Origin: Endothia cerciana
Lineage: Eukaryota > Ascomycota > Sordariomycetes > Diaporthales > Cryphonectriaceae
Assembly (NCBI GenBank): GCA_026119935.1
Contig: JALRMH010000138.1
Location: forward strand, 1 to 11,583
DNA: 11,583 bases
Direction of reading: 5' to 3'
Within the stretch, counting starts at the first letter, position 1; each line of letters starts with the position of its first letter. This document shows, in pieces, positions 1 through 8,330 of this stretch. The translations under genes were made by a program, and so were the position numbers. The notes under the pieces were generated by a model. It did no database searches. It was not told where the DNA came from and saw only the letters and a list, made by a program, of their open reading frames with translations.

Positions 1-623
1 GATATTTTAATCTTATAAAATAGATATAAATAGTAAAACTAGACTATTATTTAGCATTGAGTTGTAATTAATTATAATATAATATTTTTAAAAAGAGCGA
101 GTAATATTTCTGCTATTAATAACAGAAAGAGAAATAATAAAAACATTATAAATAAAGATAAAAATACAACTAACAGCTTTAATTAAAAAAGCAGAAATAA
201 ATAATATAAATAAATAGTATTATAAAGCAAACTAATAGTTAATAAAGTCAATCTTTATATTATTATTAAAGTCTATATAAATATCTAGCTTTTTTTTATT
301 AATAAAAATACTAGCTTGAATAAAAAAGCAAGGTATAATTCTTATAATTAAAAGAGCTAAAGAAAATAAAATAGCATCCTTAGCTATTACTAATTTTTTT
401 ATTTTTAAGTAAAGTAGTTAAAAGCTTTCTAAATATAAGCTTTATAAAAGTATTTATTAGCTAAATAAATAGTACTCTAGTAAAGGAAATACTAAAGTAG
501 AGTTTTATCTTTACTTATAAGGTTTTACTTTAAGTTTAATAAAAACTTGCTTTTATTCCTACTCTATTATACTAGCGCTTTATTAGTCTTAAAAAGATAA
601 GAAACAGAAGAGCAATTCAAAGT
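1..623. other. AT-rich stretch without recognisable gene
   Basis: This is very AT-rich sequence dense in TA dinucleotides, with stops in all six frames. I read through both strands and found no protein family, RNA gene or LTR end that I recognise. The composition matches the RIP-degraded elements further along, so it is most likely an older, more heavily mutated repeat. Some plus-strand frames around 150-450 give lysine-rich and isoleucine-rich stretches, but AT-rich DNA produces those by chance. No partner of the retroelement sequence beyond 8330 is visible here. Confidence 0.5.
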
Positions 624-842
624 TTATTAATTAAGTTATCGTTATAAGCTCTTTCTTAAATTCTTACTATTAATAAAGGCTTTTCGCTTCTGCTGCAGCT
701 ATTATAGCTCTTTATCTCCCTTATAGACTCGAGTAGCAGTTTCTACTATAGATGCACAAGTTATTAATAGTTTGCTAACTTAGAGTTGGATTTTCACTTT
801 AAAGTCGCTAGTAAGTTTCTTATAATAGTATAAAGCTCTGTG
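624..842 (-). pseudogene. Unidentified coding relic, cut by element A
   Basis: Read on the minus strand from 842 downward, one frame gives a protein-like stretch of about 70 codons. It has mixed charge and a readable run CASIVETATRVYKGDKEL, followed by a Lys/Gln-rich, coiled-coil-like tail (LQQKRKAF, NSKNLRKSL). The internal stops are TAA and TAG, as expected if Gln or Trp codons were mutated. The frame is still open at 842, where the LTR of element A begins, so its upstream part is missing. The sequence on the other side of A does not continue it. A basic coiled-coil tail of this sort would fit the C-terminus of a Fot1/pogo-type DDE transposase, but I see no diagnostic motif, so the identity is open and chance coding is possible. 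Confidence 0.3.
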
Positions 843-1060
843 TGTTATAACCTATCTAACATGCAGGTTATAAACTAGAGCACCTAGGATAACTGTCTGA
901 AAGACAAGAGAAGGGTTTAACACCCTAGGAACTACAGCTTATATAAGTAAAGGTTAGAGTTGCAGGATCAGAATAGATCAGTAGCTGATCTATAGTGATC
1001 CAGATCAGTTAGATCACTTAGATGATCTAAGTAATCTAATAACTAACACTACTAACAGGA

Positions 1061-1126
1061 CTAAAGAGCTAGATATATAAAGATATATTCATTTCTATTA
1101 GATAGATCTTATATATAGCTCTTTAG
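1061..1126 (+). promoter_or_regulatory. Hairpin with TATA-like element in 5' LTR
   Basis: Left arm 1061-1080 and right arm 1109-1126 are complementary over 18 base pairs, with a 2-base bulge at 1071-1072 and a 28-base loop. The left arm contains AGATATATAA, a reasonable TATA box for LTR-driven transcription. The corresponding bases in the 3' LTR (8088-8153) keep most of the pairing despite several transitions. The structure is visible directly. A role as promoter, or as a folded element in the RNA, is inference. Confidence 0.5.
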
Positions 1127-1139
1127 TTATTAATCTAAG

Positions 1140-1163
1140 TTCTAAGTATATCTATACTTAGAA
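1140..1163. repeat. 11-bp perfect inverted repeat in 5' LTR
   Basis: The arm TTCTAAGTATA (1140-1150) is followed after two bases by its exact reverse complement (1153-1163). The same palindrome is intact in the 3' LTR at 8167-8190, where two transitions fall in and next to the spacer. It lies about 75 bases downstream of the TATA-like element, so it may sit in the transcribed R/U5 part of the LTR. Its function is unknown. Confidence 0.6.
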
Positions 1164-1360
1164 GCCCTAAAAGTAGTGAACACTTGCACAGACTACCTAG
1201 CTATATTTCTGTATTCAAGGCTTATATTCGACACTGCTCTTGCTAGTATAAACCTAATTAGTACTTAGAGATCTTTAGATTGCTGCAGTGCTTATTATAT
1301 TTTGATAACTCTTATTTAAGAATAGTTTAGTATTAACTCCTTGAGTAATATAAAAATATA

Positions 1361-3620
1361 ATAACTCTAGAAACCCTCTCTTCGTCCTTATATAGTGCGC
1401 AGCCTACCTAGGAAGAACTTGTCTAGCAGGTCCTCTAACTTACTTAATATATCGAATAACTCTATCTGTATTAGTAATAGTAAGAAAATATTATTTAAGC
1501 ATAGTAGGAGCAAATTCAATATAATACTCAGGCCTTTATTATTATTAATAATAATAAAGGCTATAAGATAAATAAGCTAGCTATATATAATAGTATTTAA
1601 AAACTCCTTTAAGGATTCCTCACCTATTATAAGGCGTACTTTTTATACAATGCTTTTTAGTTTACTATAAAACCTAAGAAAGTTATCCTTGCTAGAACTC
1701 GCTTTAAAAAGAATGCTCTTATCTAGTATAAGCTTTCTCTCTACAACTATCTAGAATATGCTAATAACTCTAATACACGCGCTAAAGGTATTAAGGAAAT
1801 GTTTAACTCCTTTGCAGGCTTTAAGAAAGTCCTTAAGAAAACCTTTAGTAACCCTAATAAAAAACGCACTATAGCTTAACAGCTGATAGACTTTAAATAA
1901 ACTAAGTTAGCATCAGCTTATATAGTTAGGTTTAAGCAACTTATAGTACAACTTTTATAAGAAGATAAGAACCTTATAGAATACTACTATAAAGGACTTA
2001 AAGATAAAGTTAAAGATAAGATCTTTAAGCAGGATTAGCCTGAAGACTTTATAATATTTATAAATATAGCTATTAAAATCGATAACTATCTTTATAAATA
2101 ACAGATAGAGAAGTCTAAAAAGAGAGAAAGCTAACCTATATAACGCTTATAGCTAGATAATAGTAAGAAGTTCTAGCTTAAGAATTAAAGTAGAAATCAG
2201 CGCTAGAATATAGTATAAAGCAGAAGTATTTATACTAGCTTGATAGAACTAGATGCAGTTAACTATTAGTCTATAGAAAAATTAAACGATAGCATTAAAT
2301 GCTATAATTATAGAAAGTATAGCTACTTTATATAGAAATGCAGATAATTTAAGAAATTATAATAGTAACTAGTCTAAAAGAGATAATAAGTGAATATCTT
2401 CTAATAACAGGAACCTAATCAGCTGAGTAATAATATTTTACTAGAGTAAGTGTCGGACTCTATCTATAACTACAGACTCTTTAACTAGATGTTCTGCTTT
2501 AATAATAGATGCTTAACACACCTTTTAAAAAAAGAAAGCTTAAGATGATTCTTTAAAATATTTAAAAAGATATAGCAACTAGTAATAGATAAAAAGGGTT
2601 TAATTTATAATACAGCACTAAACGACAGTAACTTAGACTATTTAAGTACTTTTAAGAAGAGACTTGAAAGAAAAGTTTAGAAACTTAAGGATAAGGATCT
2701 AAAATTATACTTAATAGCTTATTATAAAGAACGCTTTTTATCCTAAGCAACTATAGAAACTATAAGGGAAGGAACACTTTAAGACTAATAGCTAGACGAT
2801 ATACTAGAACTTATTATCTTAAGAATAAAAGATAAAAATACTATAAGTAAGGAAGAAACTCACAGCTATAATTTAGACTAAAGACAGAACACTTAGGACT
2901 TAGTAATTAAATATATAGTATATAGCTTTAAGCTTAAGAACCTCTTTATTATAGTACTTATCTAGAATATTAAAGCTGAATAGCTAAAGGATACTAGGAT
3001 TAGCCTAATCGATAGAAAATATTACAAGCTTATATAGATCTTATATATATACTATAGCTGTAAGACACACTTTATAGAGAAAGTTAAATATAAGTAGTTC
3101 TTAGTTAGAGAGTTCAGCTAGATTATCTAGGTAATTAAAGAACCCTACTTATAATTTAGAGAAATTCTCAATAGAAAGTATAACAACGCTTATATCAGAT
3201 TACTAGATGACTATTCTAAAGAATATATTAATAAGAAAGTCAAATAATAATAATATAGAACTACTAACTGCACTATCTATATTTATTATAAAGTTTAATA
3301 CTAGTATAAGTATTAGGATAATAAGGAATAATATATACAAGGCTAATAGCAAGCTAGAAAGCTAGCTTAGAGAGCGGCTTATAAAGTATAAGAATTTTTA
3401 AAAAGGAAGGATTGCTTATAATAGGACTATAGATAATCAAAGCTTAAAGGTTTTTATATATAGCAGAAAGAAGCTATATATATATAAAATTAAATGCTTA
3501 TATTAACAGAAAACAATATAGCGCTTTATTAAATAGCAGTATTTAAAGAAACTTTATATTACTAACAATTATTAATAAAGCACGACTATAATAGCATTAA
3601 AAAGAACAACTCTATTAACT
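1361..3620 (+). pseudogene. gag: gag of element A, unusually long, degraded
   Basis: Gag forms the virus-like particle and binds the element's RNA. One frame reads through without indels. The likely start is an ATA at 1361 (a mutated ATG in a sensible context), 58 bases after the LTR. Residues about 80-250 form the core, with readable pieces such as GFLTYYKAYFLYN, KKVILARTRFKKNALI, YIVRFKQLIVQLL and YYKGLKDKVKDKIF, typical of gypsy Gag. A zinc knuckle follows at 2300-2341 (residues 314-327), spaced exactly C-X2-C-X4-H-X4-C, with the second Cys now TAT (Tyr) and the His now TAC (Tyr). After it the same frame continues for about 400 codons that I do not recognise. Stops are TAA/TAG with a rare TGA. 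The end is approximate because the stop cannot be told from mutated codons; it overlaps the start of pol, which is at -1, so frameshifting is likely. Confidence 0.85.
1532..1561. repeat. 30-bp perfect palindrome inside gag
   Basis: The arm GCCTTTATTATTATT is followed with no spacer by its exact reverse complement. It lies in the N-terminal part of gag, where it reads as an Ile run followed by an Asn run. It may be a trinucleotide repeat that became palindromic through C-to-T change on one half, so chance or mutation is a sufficient explanation. Confidence 0.6.
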
Positions 3621-6600
3621 TAGTACTATAGAAGGACAACTAATTATATATAATTAAAAAGTAATTAATAAAGAGACTAATTATCTATTTATTTTAATTT
3701 AAGGATATATAACCTTTATTATATTAGATATTATAGATATAGTATATTATAAACTAATTATAAGACTTCTTTAGTTTAAAGAGTATAATCCTTGAATTAA
3801 TTAGACTACTAGCTAGATTTTATAAGATAATGCTATTACTTATAGAAAGGTTGTAATCAACAGTAAAGAATCAGATTTAGTTATTAAGGGATACTTAAGG
3901 AAAAAGGCTTTAAATAAACCTACAACTACTTCTAAATCAGCAGGGCTAATAGCTTATAGAGAAGAATCTAGCAATAATAAACTTAAACAAGAAGTGCTAG
4001 AGTATTAGCAGATTAATATAATAATAAGCATATATAAGCTTAGAGAAGCTTAGCTTAACTCAGAGCGATAATAGAAGTATAAACTTTAGAACTATAAGGA
4101 AATTCTATAACTATAATCTAGGAAATTCAGTCTAGCCTAAAGAGAACTCCTAGAGCTACTAAGGAAATGACTAATAGGTAAGGGAAAGAAATTATTCCTA
4201 GATAAAAACGCTTAATAATACCTCCTGTTCCTTTATAAAGCAGAAATAGAGAAGGACAGACTAATACTAATATTCGCTAAAATACTGCGAGAGTACTATA
4301 AATTTATAAAGCTGTTTTAAAGAAAATTTAATATAGGACTTCTAGAACACAGCTTATATAACTACAAGATACTACTAAAAGAAGGAACTCAGCTATAGTT
4401 CTTCTTTATTTATAAGCTTAATAAAGTAAGACTAAAGACGCTTAAAGAATACCTTGATAAGAACTTTAAAAGAGAATATATTAGACTATTATAATTACTA
4501 ATAGGATATTTAATTTTATTTATATTAAAGAAAAACAGAAAACTCTAACTTTATATAAACTATAAACAGCTTAATAATATTATTATTAAAAACTAGTACT
4601 TCTTACTACTTTTTAAAGAAATCAGGGATCGACTATAAAGCGTATAATAGTTTATAGTATTAGACTTTAAGAAAGATTACTACTATATCTGTATTAAGAA
4701 AGAAGAAGAATAAAAGATAGTATTTAAGACTTGCTATAAATATTATAAATACTTAATTATACTCTTTAGATTAATTAACACACTAGCATCCTTCTAGGAA
4801 ATAATTAACTATATCCTCTGTAAATTCCTAGATGTTATATATATTGTCTACTTTAATGATATTCTTATCTACTCTAAGACTCTCGAAGAATACAAACAAT
4901 ATATATAGCAGATACTTCAGACACTTCAGAACGCACACCTCCTAGTAGAATTAGTTAAAAGCTACTTTTACATTTAGAAAGTCGACTACCTCAGATATAT
5001 AATTAAACTAGAATATATTAAAATACAAAAGGATAAGATACAAGCAGTTAAAGACTAGCTTATACTAAAGAACATCAAGGATATTAAAGTATTCCTTAGA
5101 TATATTAACTTCTATTAGCAATTTATCAGTAAGTATAACGATATTGTTAGACTTTTTATAAATCTTATAAAAAAAGACCTACCCTTCTAATAGGACTAAA
5201 AAGAAAACTAAGCCTTTGAAATAATCAAGGAGCTAGTTATTAAAAACCTTATTTTATAAGAATTAGATTTTTAAAAAGGATATAAGTTATATATAAATAT
5301 ATCAGACTATATACTTAGTACAGAACTTAACTAGCGTAATAAGCAGAGACAACTATAAATAGTTGTTAACTTTTTAAAGAAGCTTAATAGACTAGAGTTA
5401 TAATATAAAATACTAGATAAGGAATTTATAGCTATAGTAGAAGTATTTAAAGAATAGGAATACTATTTTATAAGTGCTAAATATATAATTAAAGTATTTT
5501 CGGACTATAAGAACCTTACTATATTTATAACAACAAAGAACCTTAATAGAAGACAAGTAAGATAAGCAGAGTACTTATCTTAGTTCGACTTTAAAGTTAT
5601 CTATATCTAAAGCAAGGAAAACGCTAAGGTAGATGCCCTTAGCAGAAGATCAGACTATCAAGACAAGATTAAAGAAGAGATCTAGGATATTTTTGCAATT
5701 AATAAGAAAGAAGATCTTATTAATATATATAAAGAGCTTGCAGCAGCTTTTAGAATAGGACTTTAAAATAGAGACCCTGAACAAATAACCTTAGCAGAAT
5801 AAGATAAGTATATTAGAGATATATATAGTGCTCTAGCATACAGATACTAGGGAGTCAGGGCAACCTATAAATGAATTAAGAGATACTAGAACCTACTAGG
5901 CTTTAAAAAGAGGATTAAAGATATCCTATAATATTGCAACAGCTGCAAGAAGAATAAAGCAGAAAAGCATAAGCTTTATAAACTGCTATAACCCCTACTA
6001 ATACTTATAACTATTTAGTAGTTAATTAGTTTAGACTTTATTATTAAGCTACTACTCTTATAAGAATCCTTAACTAAAATACTATATAATAGCATTTTAG
6101 TAATAGTTTGCAGACTAAGCAAGTATACTTACTTCCTTTTTTATAAAGAAAGTAGTATAGTAGAAGAACTTATATATATATTTCTTAGAATAATTATTAC
6201 TAACTATAGTATATTAGAAGAAGTAATCTCTAATAGAGATAGGAAGTTCAACTTAAAGTTTTAGACCTTGCTTATAAAGCAACTCAGAATATAATATAGA
6301 ATATCTATAGCATTTCATCTTTAGATAAATAAATAAATAGAAAGAATAAATCAGGTTATTAAATAGTACTTTCAATATTATATTAATTAGAAATAAGATA
6401 ACTAGGTTAACCTATTACCTCTTATATAATTCGCTTATAATAGCATAGATATAAGTATAATGAAGAAATTGCTATTCTTTATACTTTATAAATATAATCT
6501 GATAGCTTATTATAAAGTACTACTAGGAGCAAATGCAGAAGTAGCAGATAAAAGGGTTAAGAAAATTAAGAAAATCTAGAAAGAACTTTAGTTAAAATTA

Positions 6601-7113
6601 TAATTCGCTTAAGAACAAATAATATAATATATAAACTTTAAAAGGATTAAAGGACTAATTCTATAAGAGAAAGATAAAGTCTACCTACTTTATAAAAATA
6701 TTAAAATAATAAAATCTAATAGCAAACTTAACTATAAGAAACTAAGACTATTTAAAATTTTATAATAAATCTCTTTAATTAACTATAAACTTATACTACT
6801 TTATAAAATAAAGATATACCTAGTTTTCTATATCTTATTACTAAAACTAGTAGTAAAAGAAATACTAATAAATAATATAGTGAAAATCAAAGATAATAAA
6901 CTAAAATATAAAGTAGAAAAAATCTTTAAATATAAAGGCAATAATAACACACTTAAGTACCTTATTAAGTAGAAAGGTTATCTAGCAAGCAAGAACTTAT
7001 AAGAACTATAAAGAAATATCAGAAATACTATAAGTAAATTAAAGAAATACTAGAAGAAAAAGACTAGCTATAACCTTAGTACTATACTACTAATAGTTAC
7101 TTTAATATTATGA
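3541..7113 (+). pseudogene. pol: pol of element A (PR-RT-RNase H-IN-chromodomain), degraded
   Basis: This polyprotein copies element RNA into DNA and integrates it. It reads in a single frame, -1 to gag, with no indels. The protease is roughly 3560-3830: its active-site DSG is not cleanly readable, but its downstream part gives IILDI and later NSKESDLVIKGYL. The RT keeps the motif A Asp at 4663-4665, while the YxDD box reads VYFNDILIYS (first Asp codon AAT at 4855-4857). RNase H covers 5250-5690, with the first catalytic Asp apparently AAT (5296-5298) and the C-terminal ENAKVDALSRR intact. Integrase: the zinc-binding histidines are now TAC (5839, 5845) and the cysteines are kept (5935, 5944). 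The first Asp is present (6034), the second is AAT (6232) and the Glu is present (6340). The chromodomain is about 6904-7050 (KVEKIFKYKG, LKYLIK, stop, KGY, with the stop at a Trp position). Both ends are approximate. Confidence 0.93.
6904..7050 (+). other. Chromodomain-coding segment of element A pol
   Basis: In the pol frame this segment gives KYKVEKIFKYKG, then LKYLIK, a stop in place of Trp, and KGYLAS. This is the beta-strand core of a chromodomain as found at the integrase C-terminus of chromoviruses, where it binds methylated histone H3 and directs insertion to heterochromatin. Two aromatic-cage Trp codons have become stops (the KWKGY-type position and the one expected before Glu-Pro). 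The presence of a chromodomain places element A among the Ty3/gypsy chromoviruses. Confidence 0.85.
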
Positions 7114-7133
7114 TGATAACAGAAAACTACTAC

Positions 7134-7514
7134 CTAAGACCTCTCTGCCCTAGAACGAAAATCAGGCGCTGCAGCTTCACTCTCTAGGAGGGAAGGCTAA
7201 TCAGACACACTAGGATCAAGGGCTAAGGAACTCTAGTCAATAACCTCAAGGTGTCCCTAGGACATCAGGCGAGTTTCCTCTTCACGAAGACTGCGATCCT
7301 CCTTATCAGCGAACCCCTCTAAGGAATTAAAGCTATAACAAATCATTTCCGCAGCCCGCTCCTCCAACAGCCTTCGCTATTTCCGCATATAATCAAGACA
7401 AGCCTGTAACGCTAGCAAGGCTTATAAAGCAGTAGCATTTACTAACTCTGCCTCAGCCTTTTTACTTAAGACCTTGCACTTTTCACGAATCAAGCGCTCT
7501 GCTAGAGAAGGGAA
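7134..7514 (-). pseudogene. Antisense reading frame between pol and 3' LTR of element A
   Basis: On the minus strand one frame of about 126 codons reads as a well-formed protein. It starts around FPSLAERLIREKCKVLSKKA and continues through ALLALQACLDYMRK, RRLLEERAAEMI, LEGFADKEDRSLREEE and LDPSVSD. The first half is Leu/Ala/Glu/Arg-rich and probably a coiled coil; the second half is acidic. It holds five internal stops (one TAA, four TAG), all explainable as mutated Gln or Trp codons, and a terminal TAG at 7134-7136. The start is not resolved: no ATG is visible and upstream codons become hydrophobic and stop-rich. It runs tail to tail with pol. The DNA here is clearly richer in G and C than the rest of the element. 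The opposite plus frame is about as open, so coding strand is judged by protein quality. I recall similar antisense frames near fungal gypsy elements but cannot name a family. Confidence 0.55.
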
Positions 7515-7856
7515 TTAGTAACTATAAAAAGCACTTAGGAATAAAAAGACTAACTAGCAGAAGCTGAGAAACGACTAGTATTACAACTTTAACCTAGAGA
7601 AATACACTCTCTATAATAAGAAGAGTTTTCAGCAAAGTAGCAGAAAGCTTTTATCTCCTAATAATAAGCATAAGCAGGTATTTCGATACTAAAAATAGAA
7701 ATAAGCTTAGTAAGATAATAGCGCTCTTAAGTTTTCACTAAATAATTAAGATGCGATTTATTAACTCTGTTTAATATTTTAATTAAGAAGGTATAACTAT
7801 ATATATAAATAACTTGCTAGAATACTTATAAAAGATTGTTAGGGATAATAATTAAT
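7515..7856. other. Non-coding stretch before the polypurine tract
   Basis: AT-rich sequence between the antisense frame and the polypurine tract. Minus-strand frames upstream of the antisense coding stretch are hydrophobic and broken by stops, and the plus strand has no protein-like frame. If the antisense frame is a real gene, its promoter and 5' leader should lie here, but I cannot point to a specific site. Confidence 0.4.
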
Positions 7857-7869
7857 AAAAGGGAGATAA
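7857..7869 (+). other. Polypurine tract of element A
   Basis: The run AAAAGGGAGATAA directly precedes the 3' LTR start at 7870. A purine run in this position primes plus-strand DNA synthesis in LTR retrotransposons. It fixes the left edge of the 3' LTR and agrees with the LTR alignment. Confidence 0.8.
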
Positions 7870-8329
7870 TATTATAACCTATTTAATATGCAGGTTATAA
7901 ACTAGGGCACTTAGGATAACTATCTAAAAGATAAGGGAAGAGTTTAATACCTTAAGAATTATAGCTTATATAAGCAAGGGTTAGAGTTGCAGGATTAGGA
8001 TAGATTAGTAGCTGATCTATAGTGATCCGGATTAGTTAGATTACCTAGGTGATTTAAGTGATCTAACAACTAACACTACTAACAGGACTGAAGAGCTGGA
8101 TATATAAGGATATATTCATTTCTATTAAATAGATCTCGTATATAGCTCTTTAGTTGTTAATCTAAGTTCTAAGTATACTTATACTTAGAAGCTCTAAAGG
8201 TAGTGAACACTTGCATAGACTACCTAGCTATATTTCTATATTTAAGGCTTATATTCGATACTGCTCTTGCTAGTATAAACCTAATCGGTACTTAGAGATC
8301 TTTGGATTGCTGTAGTGCTTATTATATTA
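7870..8329 (+). repeat. 3' LTR of element A
   Basis: It begins TATTATAACC, with the terminal TG changed to TA, and ends TTA, probably from a former terminal CA. It pairs base for base with 843-1302. Most GATC sites of the 5' copy read GATT here, while other positions are G or C here and A or T in the 5' copy. Mutation therefore struck the two copies independently and to a similar degree. Confidence 0.92.
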
Positions 8330-8330
8330 A

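Larger units (their letters stand above)
843..1302 (+). repeat. 5' LTR of element A
   Basis: It begins TGTTATAACC and aligns without gaps to 7870-8329. Roughly 47 of about 460 positions differ, and apart from the final base all are C/T or G/A transitions. The right end is uncertain by a few bases (1299-1302), because the usual terminal CA is lost and the two copies disagree at the last position. It contains a cluster of seven GATC sites (966-1027), a TATA-like AGATATATAA inside a long hairpin (1061-1126), and an 11-bp inverted repeat (1140-1163). No primer-binding site could be matched with confidence in the bases after 1302. Confidence 0.92.
843..8329 (+). mobile_element. RIP-degraded Ty3/gypsy chromovirus (element A), full length
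   Basis: This is a complete LTR retrotransposon of about 7.5 kb: two LTRs of about 460 bp in direct orientation (constant offset 7027, no indels), a polypurine tract just before the 3' LTR, and gag, protease, reverse transcriptase, RNase H, integrase and chromodomain in Ty3/gypsy order. Gag and pol use different plus-strand frames, with pol at -1 relative to gag. An antisense reading frame lies between pol and the 3' LTR. Internal stop codons number in the dozens, nearly all TAA/TAG, and several catalytic residues are changed, so no functional protein can be made. I found no convincing 5-bp target duplication: 838-842 reads CTGTG and 8330-8334 reads AGTCT. Confidence 0.93.

Noticed and set aside
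1..842. Missing 5' half of element B in the left flank
   Set aside because: No plus-strand frame gives RT, protease or gag motifs, and nothing near 842 fits the residues that should precede the thumb region at 8331.
1303..1320. tRNA primer-binding site after the 5' LTR
   Set aside because: The bases after the LTR are AT-rich and probably mutated. I could not match them to a specific tRNA 3' end with confidence.
3471..3490. TATATATA run as a promoter or microsatellite
   Set aside because: It lies inside the gag frame of element A in AT-rich, TA-enriched DNA, where such runs are expected by chance.
7120..7500. Plus-strand continuation of pol across the G+C-richer block
   Set aside because: The pol frame is fairly open here too, but the translation is Ser/Arg/Leu-rich with no domain character, as expected opposite a real minus-strand coding sequence. 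It is not fully excluded.
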